Assembly (NCBI GenBank): GCA_011109175.1
Contig: RDEW01000020.1
Coordinates: 805,273-869,272, forward strand
Source of the DNA: Dicyema japonicum
Taxonomy: Eukaryota > Dicyemida > Rhombozoa > Dicyemidae
Length of the DNA stretch: 64,000 nucleotides
Direction of reading: 5' to 3'
The notes beneath the pieces were generated by a model. That model was given only the letters and a program-made list of their open reading frames with translations, ran no database searches and was not told where the DNA came from. Each line of letters begins with the position of its first letter. Positions within the stretch are counted from its first letter, which is position 1. The translations under genes and the position numbers were made by a program. Below are positions 41,505-52,073 of this stretch, in pieces.

Positions 41505-44334
41505 TCTCATAGTTTCCACGCTAATTCTAAAACCATAAATACCATAATTCTGCTGAAATACGGCCACAAAAACTTGTCGAGACTTAGAAACCGAAAAATC
41601 ACGAAAAGAGTAGACAGAATGGAGCCAAAAAGGGAGACCGACGTCAAATAATAGTCAAATCCTGCAATGATCCACAAAAACACCTTCTCTGATCATCAGA
41701 AAGAAGGTAATATTAAACTGTAAGAACAAAGTCGCCACCAGGGAGCAATTCAGGGACAAAAGACAAACAGATCTGCTCACAGTGGCCTTTCTATAAACAT
41801 AAATGAAATTATATTTGTCAATCTCTCGCTTTATGACGAAGTAAAGTAAGCCTAAAATTTACAAGGAAAGGATGCCGAATGGGGTAATCAGCGGACAGGA
41901 CAAACTATAGGACATTACAATCACGAATATGCACAACTGCCAAGCATAATTTATTCCAAACTGGTATTCGTATCTCAATGACTATGAGTTATGAGATTAC
42001 GTACACTTCTGAGATGTTCCACCTCGTATTTTGACCGAAGGAACAATAATTTGACAAAAAACAAGAACAACTCCCCCAATCTGAGCAATTCGCATGCATT
42101 TCCTAGCAAAGATGCAGTGATTACGTAATTAACAAAGAAGACTCCGTTCGATGACAGATACACACACCATAAATCACTCAGTAATGCTTACTGCCATCGA
42201 TTCATAGAGTCGAAACCGAAGATATAGTTGACTAGAGAGGAGGCACTGCAGTAGAGTGAACATGACAACCTGGTTAGTCCAAGGGAGGGGAGAATTAGGA
42301 CCATAAGGATGAGGAATGTGAAGCATTTCAGAACCACAGCATAATGTTCCCCAGACCTTAGATGTTAATATAATAACTACCGAGTCAAATGACGGATCCA
42401 CTGCTCGGAGATGTACACAATATTTGGGAGAAGTGACGACATCAAAACTAACAGTAACGGGGGGAATATCTCTACGAAAAATTGTAGCTGAACATCACAA
42501 ATAGGAGAACCTTAAAGCTCTGAACAACACTCTTCAGATTGAGGGGTTCGAAAGAGGCCAGGAGAATGGTGGGAGTTGTAAGGAAAAATAATGTAATCAT
42601 AATTGCTGTGTTGATTACATAGGATTTAATGGTCTCCCGCCATGTACCGTACAGTGGAAGACTTTCCCTGCGACTTTGAAGATTAGGAGTAAAACCAGTA
42701 TATTGTGCTCACTGTAGGAGCTTTCATTACCTTCCACCTTTGGACCTTCAATCCATGAAAAAGAGACGAATCCCTCAGTCCTCGATCCTCAGACAACGTA
42801 AAGGAATTAAAATCTCTCAATATTCTATAATTTTATATTACAGGAAAACTCTCTAGCATCTTCCATGAAATCGAAGGTAGCAAAAGTAACTCCGATTCTT
42901 TTCAACGATCTCATCTCCATTTTTTGGAGATTATTGATCTCGATGAGTTTCTTTTCGTAGTAATCAATAGCATCGACCTCGTTGTCTATTTGAATATGGA
43001 AACCTTTCGGCAGCAGCAGCAGTTTGGAATCAATATAGAGCAAACTTTTTCCATTATCTGAGGGCGCCTATTTCTGGAACGGAATTCGACTAAAGCGTTT
43101 TTCAGGGCGTCAATTAATTTGTCCCTTTAAATGATATATTTTAAAACTCGTCGTTCTTGAGTTTTGTGAGTTTTCTTATATCAACAGCTACTTGGATGTC
43201 TGAAATGGAGAAATTGGGGTAAGCTTCCCTAAGAGTCATACACGCAAAAACTCAAAATGTTTCCTTATCAAACTTTCCTCGTTAACTTCAGCAGGAATTC
43301 TACTTATCATTAGAGTGGTTGTGGACTATGATGAGGAAATAAGATAACCTTGGCAGTCTCAGACTCGGGTATCATCTTGGCAAACTTAACAAGCATCAAT
43401 GCTATTAATGCTATGTGATTCAGGAATGACAAGATCACGTGGTTCCATACGTAGGGGGATCTAAAAGTTTGGGATGGCTACAAACCGCGCTGACAAATTA
43501 CTGAGGGTCGTACGGGCAAATGAGTTTGATTTTTCGTCTATTCGGTAATATCACGGAAAACTACATATTTGTCCTTGAAAGTTAATGGGGGCGATCATAA
43601 ATAGTGAGAATATGGAAATGAAAGCAATATAGGCTATCAGGTATCTTTGAAATCGAATAGGTAATATCACGGAAAACTACATATTTGTCCTTGAAAGTTA
43701 ATGGGGGCGATCATAAATAGTGAGAATATGGAAATGAAAGCAATATAGGCTATCAGGTATCTTTGAAATCGAATATACAAGAGGGCATCCCTACCACAGT
43801 GTTGACTAAAGTCAGAGTCACTGAATTCCAAAAAAATATTTAACCTCATTAAAAAACTGCGATAAAAAGGAATCTTTTGACAGTCGGTTTCCCCGTCGGT
43901 CTCCTCGTTGCTAAAATATGAAAGTAAAGTGCTCGAAGCTCTGTTGATTATTTTAGAAATGTCCTACCTTGACTTCCTAATGATCGGGGTTGTCTCTGAT
44001 TTTTTTCTCGTTGCTACTTTTTTTAATATGTAGAAGATCAGAAAACAGCTCTTAAATCCGTCGGTCTCATCGTTGCTAAAATATGAAAGTAAAGTGCTCG
44101 AAGCTCTGTTGATTATTTTAGAAATGTCCTACCTTGACTTCCTAATGATCGGGGTTGTCTCTGATTTTTTTCTCGTTGCTACTTTTTTTAATATGTAGAA
44201 GATCAGAAAACAGCTCTTAAATAGAGAGAATAACAAACTGCGAATCCGAAGATATTGAGAGCAATGTTCTCAGGGATTCCCCTCAGATTTGAAGTGTAAG
44301 TTGTGTGGTTTGAGCAAAATTCTGACTTGATCAT
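41505..44334 (-). CDS. TMEM63/OSCA-family mechanosensitive cation channel
   Basis: A multi-pass membrane protein of the OSCA/TMEM63 family, which conducts cations when the membrane is stretched. Starts at ATG 44334 (MIKSEFCSNHTTYTSNLRGI). Landmarks in order: FLIFYILKKVATRKKS (first membrane helix), CGRDALLYIRFQRYLIAY, MIAPINFQG, TLMISRIPAE with KHFEEAYPNF, CCCCRK and VDAIDYYEKKL, IGVTFATF, NTAIMITLFFLTTPTI, FTFLILMVLILPSLGLTSAS, NGVFFVNYVITASLLGNA, YEYQFGINYAWQLCIF and CPLITPFGLLYF; all line up with animal TMEM63. I count about 18 introns, mostly 22-27 nt, one of 15 nt (42177-42191) and one GC-AG of 24 nt (41852-41875). Two exons are duplicated in tandem (43544-43775, 43893-44222); single copies give a sensible protein. 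The C-terminal end below about 41575 is uncertain. Confidence 0.85.
43544..43775. repeat. 116-bp perfect duplication in TMEM63
   Basis: GGTAATATCACGGAAAACTA begins both units (43544, 43660). The unit covers the exon end YIRFQRYLIAY..NFQGQI and part of the next intron. 116 is not a multiple of three, so only one copy can be coding. Confidence 0.9.
43893..44222. repeat. 165-bp duplication in TMEM63
   Basis: CCGTCGGTCTC..TCGTTGCTAA begins both units (43893, 44058). The unit holds the exon with FLIFYILKKVATRKKS, a 27-nt intron and the start of the next exon. It keeps the frame, so a true internal duplication is not excluded, but the neighbour duplication suggests an assembly cause. Confidence 0.85.
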
Positions 44335-44484
44335 ACTAATTACGATCAATTAAACTACTTCGAAATATATATAATCAATTGATTAATTAATAATATATAA
44401 ATATTCAATTTATTAATTTTTTTGTATATTATTTGTTTTATCTTTGTGATATAGCAGTAAACACAGAAAAGGGAAGAAAATGAC
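44335..44484. promoter_or_regulatory. Upstream region of TMEM63, AT-rich
   Basis: Extremely AT-rich stretch immediately 5' of the TMEM63 start, containing TATATATAATC and repeated ATTAATT. Presumably the promoter; no specific element can be assigned. Confidence 0.3.
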
Positions 44485-44605
44485 CCAGACTTTTTGAGAT
44501 CCTTAACTATTGGCCAACCAAAGAGATTGTCACCAACAATTGTGATTTTTGCTCCCCATGTGGGCTATAAATATTATGGCTCTGGTGAAAGCGCTTATAA
44601 TAAAG
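44485..44605 (+). mobile_element. RTE-type LINE (family A), 3' terminal piece
   Basis: DLRSLTIGQPKRLSPTIVIF then the RTE 3' end CATGTGGGCTATAAATATTA, TGGCTCTGGTGAAAGCGCTT, ATAATAAA. Only the last 120 bp are present. Confidence 0.65.
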
Positions 44606-44857
44606 CACGTCCTTTGTGTATAAACGCTGATCTTATGGAGCACTCTAACTTATATTCTACTTTAATGTTCAGGGAATTTCAACTTTCAAAAATATGAGCA
44701 TAAAGTAAAAAAGATTTTTAAAATATTAAAAATTGAAAGATTCGTATGATTTTCCTGTGTTAGTTAGATTACAATTGAAAGTCACTTTCAAGGCTTACTC
44801 AGGCCACATTTTATTGTTTTATAACCACAGCATATGTTCTTATATAGTGGTTATAAA

Positions 44858-44945
44858 AAAGCCGGGTGGTATAGTGGTTAGGTGTGTGTTCTGCCTATGC
44901 AGAGCTATAAATACTATGGTTCTCGTGAAAAGGCTTTATTATTTT
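44858..44945 (+). mobile_element. Minimal SINE1: tRNA-like head joined to RTE 3' end
   Basis: GCCGGGTGGTATAGTGGTTA (box A-like) runs directly into GTGTGTTCTGCCTATGCAG, AGCTATAAATACTATGGTTC and a TTATTATTTTA tail. The body between head and tail is missing, leaving under 90 bp. Confidence 0.65.
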
Positions 44946-45549
44946 ATTTTCTTATAAAAATATTGTTTTTGAACTATTTAGTACTCCTATTCAGATTGGG
45001 TCATAGACAGCACTTAGAAATTAACATACTCAGTTCAGACTTCACATACTTCAATATAAAATTTTCTCAGTAAATGCCATATGTGAGGTAATGTTGATAG
45101 TTTTTATAAACGTTCGATTTCTCTAATAGGCTACGATTTATGAAGACGGTTGGTGAGTCCAAAATTTCTCCCCCAAAAAATTGCATTCGATATAAATAAA
45201 ATTATCTCAGCTTCGCTAACGTGTAGGAAGCTTTAAAAACTGAGTAACGATGCCATCCCATGTCATTGCATAATGAATATATCGATTTTGATTCATTATT
45301 CCCAATTTATCTGTGAACGGACAATGCTCCTCAATCTCCACAGCCTTAAAACGCCCTTGGTTAGTCTTTCAGATAAAACTAGTAGATTACAATATAATGG
45401 TGTAACAAACTTATTTAGGAACTATGAAAGTAGATTACAGATATAATGGTGTAGCAAACTTATTTAATTTGGAGCAAAGTGGATAAGGTGACATCCCAGA
45501 CTAATGATTTTGTGTGAATATGGGAAAAGCGTCATTCCATCTGGTCATT
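44946..45549. other. No gene recognised; 48-bp duplication
   Basis: GTAGATTACAATATAATGGT-like units at 45382 and 45430. The rest is AT-rich without recognised features. Confidence 0.4.
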
Positions 45550-47745
45550 TGCCATCTCGTCGATCTAGTCTAATAGGCTCAAGTTAATCTGGGAAGCCTG
45601 CTGTTTCTAGGGTTCGCAGAATAACATTATTAAATGCGGCGTGATGAGGTGAGCGACCTGCACCTTTTGCAAGACGGAGGATGTAGTTTTTTGGGTTTAA
45701 CTATTTCTCCAAAAAAGCATCTTCGTATCTGGCAGACGTCAAGTCCCACTCGTTGTGTAATTCCGATTTGCATACAGGCTTCGTCTATAAGAGTTCCGAA
45801 AAAAGCAGATGGAAATGCGTGGAACCATGCACCACTATACAGGAAAGCCGGTGTTGCTTCGCCTCTTGCTTTAGGCTATCAACGATAGCTTTGCAAGAAT
45901 TTGCCTCCTATTAGTTCTGATTTAAGACATCATCTGGGATTGGAAATTCTGCTTCTTTCCACTTCAAGCAAGCTTCATCAAAAACTGTGCTTTGATTTTT
46001 TATGTTGACCTCAAGGCTGGGATCATGTAAGGAAGGTTCCAAGTGGGATAGACTATTATAAATATTTCTCCGTGTCCCTCCAATTGTTCCAGAGGTTGAA
46101 TTCAGTATCGACGAAACGAACGACTTGATCGATCGTCAATGCAAAGAGGAGTGCTTCTAAAGGGTCTCCTTGCTGTACTCCGTACTGCAACTTCATGATC
46201 TTATCCCCGAAAAACAGAGAGGAATTTGATCCGTATGAAGATTGACAAACGAAATGAGCTCAGATGCTCGTTTGATGGATACTTCAATGATACAATCTAT
46301 CCTTAACGAATTGAAGGCATTAGTGATGTCCAGCTTTAACACGGATTATTTTGGTTTTCTTGTGAGAAACACATCGTTGCGTGCACTGAGGCTTCGCATC
46401 CGTTACGTAAGCCTACACACAGTTAGATTGGGGGTAATTTCACACTGATCTTTGAAGAGACAAGCCTGGAAGCAATTTTCGCAGCTAATCTTTAGAAATA
46501 GTCACCAACACTAATAGGACGGATGCCTCCATCAATCTTTTTGGTGGGCGAAAAAAAAAGGTCTCGTGTATGTGATGGAATATCCCCATTGATTATACTG
46601 TAGATAAGATTGGTGATCAGCTTTACGAGATTATGTCAAGCCTCAGCTGTAGGACCAGACGTCAGATCTCTGATACAGCCCGGACGCAGTCTATCCAATG
46701 CTCCGCTGCTACTGGCGGCAAACGATGGAATCCCAAGTCTCACATCTCTCTCGTCGATAGATGTTTTTAGAGTGGTTTCAAGAGTAGTAGATATGCAAAG
46801 GTCATTCAGGAGGTTGTAATGTTTTCTCCTTAGATTCTCAAGAACAGTCGGGGACGGAGAAAGGACTGTATCGTTCGAAGCAACCACCCGTAAAGCTGCT
46901 CGGATATCACTTAGAAGTTTTCGATTCAACCTATCTTTAAGTTTGTCAGGAATGGGCGGTGGTTTGGCTGAGGGTTTACATATTTGAGGGACATGAATGT
47001 TGGTGAGGTTTTGAATGTTAAACGTATATGCACTTCCAGAACGTATGGCTTCAGTTCGGCTGTAGTCATTTTCCGTAGATTCATTGATGGAGATACCAAA
47101 AGCGAGAGTAGCAAAGCTCAGTAGTCTTATCCAAGAACATTCACAGTTCGATGTGAGTGTATCGTCAATAAGTAAAGCGGCAGGGATCCAAACAGCCTTT
47201 AAAATCTTCAGTGGTATTTTCCTGGATTTCGCATGCTGGATATGTTTAAGAAGATCGAGTAGGAGTCAGAGATTAGCTGCTCTAGAACGGGTCTGATTTA
47301 TTGGTAAGTTCTCTATGGGGGTCCATTGTTTATTTACTTTGCCCAATGCCATAAAGAAAAAGCTCCCCGCAAGATTTACTCATTATCACACAGCTTAAGG
47401 GGTGGTAATCGTTGCAACATGAGCATTTTATACCACATTTCCTATTGTTCTTATATCCGCATATTATGCACGTCAGGAACTGGCGTCTCAGGACTATCTT
47501 TTCATTCTTTTCTTCCACCACAGGTATCCGTGAAAAGATAATATTCTGATTTTGCTTCTTGTTGCAAAGTATGCATAGAGGCTTCCGCGACGTGCACGAT
47601 GAAAAAAGGGCTGGATTTCCCGTGCAGTCAGACACTGCGGCAGTTCCAGTGAGGAAGGCATTTCACTGCGACTTTTGTTAGTTGTGCAAGCATTGCAGAT
47701 AGAACAACAAACATCCCACTTCCTGTCGTCTTTTGGCACAACCAT
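45550..47745 (-). mobile_element. LINE family C, 5' two-thirds with N-terminal zinc cluster
   Basis: The only family C copy with its N-terminus. From about 47745: MVVPKDDRKWDVCCSICNAC, then across a frameshift SRKPLCILCNKK and LTCIICGYKNN, CGIKCSCCNDYHPLSC, a C-x2-C..C-x3-C-x2-C-x4-H-x4-C cluster that should bind zinc. Then LSPSPTVLENLRRKHYN, FAASSSGALDRLRPG and RDLTSGPTAEAG (start of RT), and near 46150 a motif B remnant QGDPLEALLFALTIDQVVRF. Stops and frameshifts throughout. The C-terminal nuclease part is missing; the element ends near 45550. Confidence 0.65.
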
Positions 47746-48430
47746 GGCAAACTAAAGGTCACTGGTAATTAAAATAAATTTAAGTATAAATATTTCATAA
47801 TTTACCTTTTTTTAAAAGGAGAATGGTCTAGAAGCGATTAGTAATTTTGATTTAATTGTGTTTTCCGTAAAAATAAAACTCCGTCTTTCATAATTTAAAA
47901 AATTCACTAATTAAAAATTTGCCCTCGTTAAGAAACACCGCTGTATATAATCATCAATAATATTTAAAATATTAATATTTTTTAAATATCAAAAATAAAA
48001 TAAAATTCATTGTTTTAAATTAAAACGTGCTTTTTGTCTAGTTGTGTTTTTAGTGAGCATTACAAGCCCCCTCGGCTCTGCCAGAGGATTATCCAATGCT
48101 GACATTAATAATAGCTGATGTAATCATGCTATAACATTCATTACAACAAGAGTCACACTCACGTGTTTCTGTACTACATCTGGTTTTGAGAGGTCCTTTG
48201 GACTATTCTCTTTATTGGCCTCAATGCCTTCCTATTTATAATTTGTTTAAAGGTTATACACACGCTAATGTTTATGGGTGCACTATTTTCTCATTTTACA
48301 TGGGGGTCGTAAAGTGAAAGTTGTCGAATTTTAAAAATTCCTCGTGAGGAATGGCAATTAGTCTTTGATTTTTAGTTAATCTTTCATTGCAAAGAAAACA
48401 TCAAATGTGAAGCAACTGTTTAGGGCATAA
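47746..48430. other. AT-rich, no gene recognised
   Basis: Immediately 5' of the family C element on the reverse strand. No coding or RNA signal seen. Confidence 0.4.
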
Positions 48431-48950
48431 ATGTCTGAGGGCACTGATCCAATTTCAGCAATGTCCGAAAGCTGAAGTTTCGCCCAAGAGACCCATAAGT
48501 GAAATCCCTTTTTATAAAAATTTTTCTAGGAATTGATTACCCAAATTAGAGTGGTCCACTTGGGTTTACAGATATAAGGATTCCGACTCTTAAAATCCCG
48601 TTCAANAATTGCGGCAATGTCCGAAAGCTGAAGTTTCGCCCAAGAGACCCATAAGTGAAATCCCTTTTTATAAAAATTTTTCTAGGAATTGATTACCCAA
48701 ATTAGAGTAATCCACTTGGATTTACAGATATAAGGATTCCGACTCTTAAAATCCCGTTCAAATACGTCAAACTTGATTCACTTAAAGGATCTATGTTGCG
48801 ATGATAGTCGTACAGTCTTGCACCCCCAGGTGACCTCAAGGAGTTAACAGGCGTTATCTATGCTGGACAAGGAACATGTGATAATCTATGATGGCAACAA
48901 TCAGTATATGAAATGGAAATATCTAAAGAAGATATAAAGGACAACCCTCT
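48431..48950 (+). other. Possible tiny-intron gene exons, disturbed by a duplication
   Basis: An ATG at 48431 opens MSEGTDPISAMSES, and further open pieces read PFYKNFSRN, LEWSTWVYRYKDSDS and, near 48910, VYEMEISKEDIKDNPLRSGV. Candidate GT..AG gaps of about 20 nt exist between them (for example near 48815-48850). A 148-bp block (48458-48605 and 48614-48760) is duplicated around the N at 48606, which confuses the model. The protein is not recognised. Confidence 0.3.
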
Positions 48951-49599
48951 GCGTTCAGGAGTTCAAAATCCATTCATGGGTTCGTCGACATTGTTTTTTT
49001 TGAGGGGTTCCGAAAGTCATGGGTTCATCTAAATTATTTATTGAAGCATATCTACCAAATGGGACAAACAAGTGTTCAATACTTTCTTCTCTTATGATAC
49101 TCAGCTTGTTTAGAAGCATGACCTGGGTCCTAGACTGAAATGGAAAAATTCTTCGGAGAGTATGCATCAACACATGTAGTCTCCCAAACGAGGTTCCGAC
49201 CATTAGCAAAAGGGAATGTTGTCATCCCGTCGGAGCGTTTGCTATCCTCTCAGGTGAGACCAGTCGGCACCAAAATGCAGATGTGGGCAATAAGGAGAGT
49301 GCGTTTTTCAACATCACGCTAGGCATGGCTTGGGAGATATCCTTATGGAGAAACAATGGGACTCTTGGGCGACTCAATCGCTTTGAGGCGTTCTCCGAGA
49401 TATTTGATATTACAATCTTCTCAAGGCTGGGAGATCCTAAAAAGCTGTGTTGGTTTTGTGAACGTCTAGGAATTGCCATCGTCCGAAGCAATGCCAACTG
49501 TCTATACTAGTCGACAATATTGTGAAAACCAAACCTGGACTAAAAGAATACATGTCCATAAATTCCATGCATAGGACACGTGTTTATGGGTTCTTTGTC
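48951..49599. other. Unassigned
   Basis: Overlapping frames on both strands at 49140-49510 (forward GNKESAFFNITLGMAWEISL; reverse SRPRVPLFLHKDISQAMPSV) have no recognisable homology. One could be the start of a LINE of unknown type. Confidence 0.25.
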
Positions 49600-50450
49600 T
49601 TTCGATCGTATGAGATTCCTGTCTAGAACAGGTAAAAAATACCACAAACTTTTCTTCTGTTCAAAGATCGGTGATGGTCACATTGAAGGCGGATGACTTC
49701 CTGGGAGTATTGAACATTACACGCTGACCTCGAGAGAACACGAAACTGTTTATTTTTTGAATCCAGGTTACGTTTTTTGACGGACAAGTTCATGTTAAAA
49801 ATCACCCCAAGGATATTTGAGATCTTCTAAACAGGATAACACCATTGTTTATTTCCAAATAGACCGTCCGCCTTCCCATAATTTTGTCTGATGTGAAAAG
49901 AGTTGTGGCTGACTTCTTACTGTTGGTCGACAGGCGGTTTTCCACAACCATTCGTTAAGACGGTACAGGTTTCGTTGCAATCTTGAAGCACCAGCCTGGA
50001 TGTCGCTAAAACTATGATGATGTCGTCAGCATAAGTAAGAAGAATATCATTTTCGACTTCCAGGGTGGGGATAACGACCATGAATAGATTAACTGCTAAA
50101 AGGTAACAAGGGGATCTTTGGGGAACACCATTCGGAAGAAATCAGAAAATAGATTTTGACTGTCCAATGCAAGCACATCCCCTTTGACCACTAATGAAGT
50201 TAGCTAACCAGAGTTTAAGGTTCTTGTCTGGAAAATTGATAAAGTAAGAACCCCCCTCGACAGTGAGTCGAAAGTCTTGTAAGGAAAAAACTAATTTCTC
50301 CATATTTTCAAAATCAAAAAGAGTAACGCGACCGGTCTATATGAACCAGGTCCTTCTTTTTTCCAAGTTTCAGAAAAGAAACTATTAATTAATTTTGCCA
50401 ATAAATTGTAGTCTTTAAGAATTAAGTGATCCCCGCCTCCAACATATCTT
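49600..50450 (-). mobile_element. LINE family B, RT palm fragment
   Basis: Reverse strand from about 50250: ..IF.FLPNGVPQRSPCYLLA, VIPTLEVENDILLTYADDII, then the segment KPPVDQQ.. of the region after the palm. YADD is intact but frames are broken on both sides. Confidence 0.5.
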
Positions 50451-50609
50451 GAATTCTCTTCGAATGCTCCGCCAGTGAACCAACAGTGTTTCTGTAGTGT
50501 CTTCTTTTATTTCTGCAGATGAATTCTATCAGAGTGCACATTTTTAATGCCGATCTGAATTCCTCCGCATGAACCACCCTCTTTCTGAATGAGTTTCCTA
50601 GCTAAATTT

Positions 50610-51990
50610 TTTTATTTATTTAACCCAAGACCACGGTAAAACAAAACTAATTATCACGTTATCTCGATGCATTCTAACAGAGACCTCATCTTTGCCTGTT
50701 GTTCTTCCTTCGTGCCCGCGCATAAACGTACAGGCTGCCTGAATTTTCAGGGCCAACTTCCCGTGATTTGGAGTCTAGTCTCATAAGGGCCTCCAGAAAC
50801 GTAGGTCCGGCTCGATGATCTTCACCAATCCAACGCTCCGTTACTCTGTAAGCCCTCTTTTGCATTTTCTCAATTTTCCTCATATTTGTCCAAGATATGG
50901 ACAGACCCCACGAGGCGCATGCATATGAGAAACATGGCTCGATGTATTGTTTGTATACGTTCATCAAGACTGGGTGAGTACCACTCTTCCATATTCCCGA
51001 TAAACTATTCAATACGTTCAGTTTTTTCTCGCATTTCAATAGAATGTTTTCTACGCGAGATGTTAAACAGAGATGCATATCAATTGTTACACCCAAGATC
51101 CTTTGACATCTGTAGAAAGGGATGCCTACCTTGTTTAACTTCAAGGTGACTGTCTTCCTTCCCAATCTTTTGTCCGAGGTAAATAGTGACATAGACGACT
51201 TCTCTACATTCACTACGAGCCGGTTTTCCATTATTCAGGAATTAATCTTGTCCAGGTTAATTTGTGTTCTTTCTGTGGCCTTCTGGATGTCCTGATCTCG
51301 CGAAGCCAACGCAATATCATATGCATAGGAAAGTAGAACATCATTATCAGATTCAAGACTCGGGATATCAGCCAGAAAGACGTTAAACAAAGCAAGGGAT
51401 AAAGGCGATCCTTGAGGGACTCCGTTTGGGAGGAGCAGTGAGATCGATTTCAGACCTCCGAGGCAAACACGTCTCCTTCGTCCACTTAGGAAGTTAATAA
51501 TCCAAAGCTTTAGCTTCCCAGGGATCTCCGATTGAAATATTTTTCTCAATAGAATCTTCCTCGAGACTGAGTCAAAATCCTTATGTATGTCGATCGAGCA
51601 GAGCACTGTTTTAAAGTGTCTCGACTTGGTTGTGAATCCGACTCGAATGAATTTGGTCAATGTTTGCAAGTATGTAGAAGTGGATCTCTCATTTTTGAAT
51701 CAATGTTGAAAATTCTTTTCTGGTAAAAATTCTTTTATTCTCCCGAGCACAAGCCTCTCCATAATTTTTGACATTGAACATAGCAGTGACACCGGTCTAT
51801 AAGACGCTGGGTCCTTTCGAATTTCCTGGTTTCAGTTCTGGCCGTATTAGAACCTGTTTCCATAACAACGGTATCACATTCTGATTATTCGAATGGTTGA
51901 ATATAGACGTTAGGAAAGTGATTCCTCCATCTCCAAGGTTTTTTAATAAGATAACAGGAATGTTTACACATAAATTACACATTGTAGTTT
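50610..51990 (-). mobile_element. LINE family B, RT to 3' end, nearly continuous
   Basis: Reverse strand: LVRPELKPGNSKGPSVL-like block at 51840-51800, RT motif A LCSIDIHKDFDSVSRKILL, WIINFLSGRRRRVCLGGL, motif [21 protein letters not shown], motif C LLSYAYDIALAS (YADD changed to YAYD), one TGA at 51232-51234, then 181 open codons ENRLVVNVEKSSMSLFTSDK to ALMRLDSKSREVG, and the type II 3' end with TTAACCCAAGACCACGG near 50630. The YAYD change removes a catalytic aspartate, so it is dead. It is otherwise the best family B sequence in the window. Confidence 0.75.
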
Positions 51991-52073
51991 TTTAATAATA
52001 TTGATTTGTTTCTATACAGTTAGAAATTTAATATTTAATTTCTTATTTTTAAATTAAAAGGCGCGATTCTCGA

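Noticed and set aside
41852-41875. In-frame stop making TMEM63 a pseudogene
   Set aside because: A 24-nt GC-AG intron removes it and restores exact TMEM63 spacing.
46242-46448. Forward ORFs in 45.6-47.3 kb
   Set aside because: They are antisense to the better supported reverse-strand LINE family C reading.
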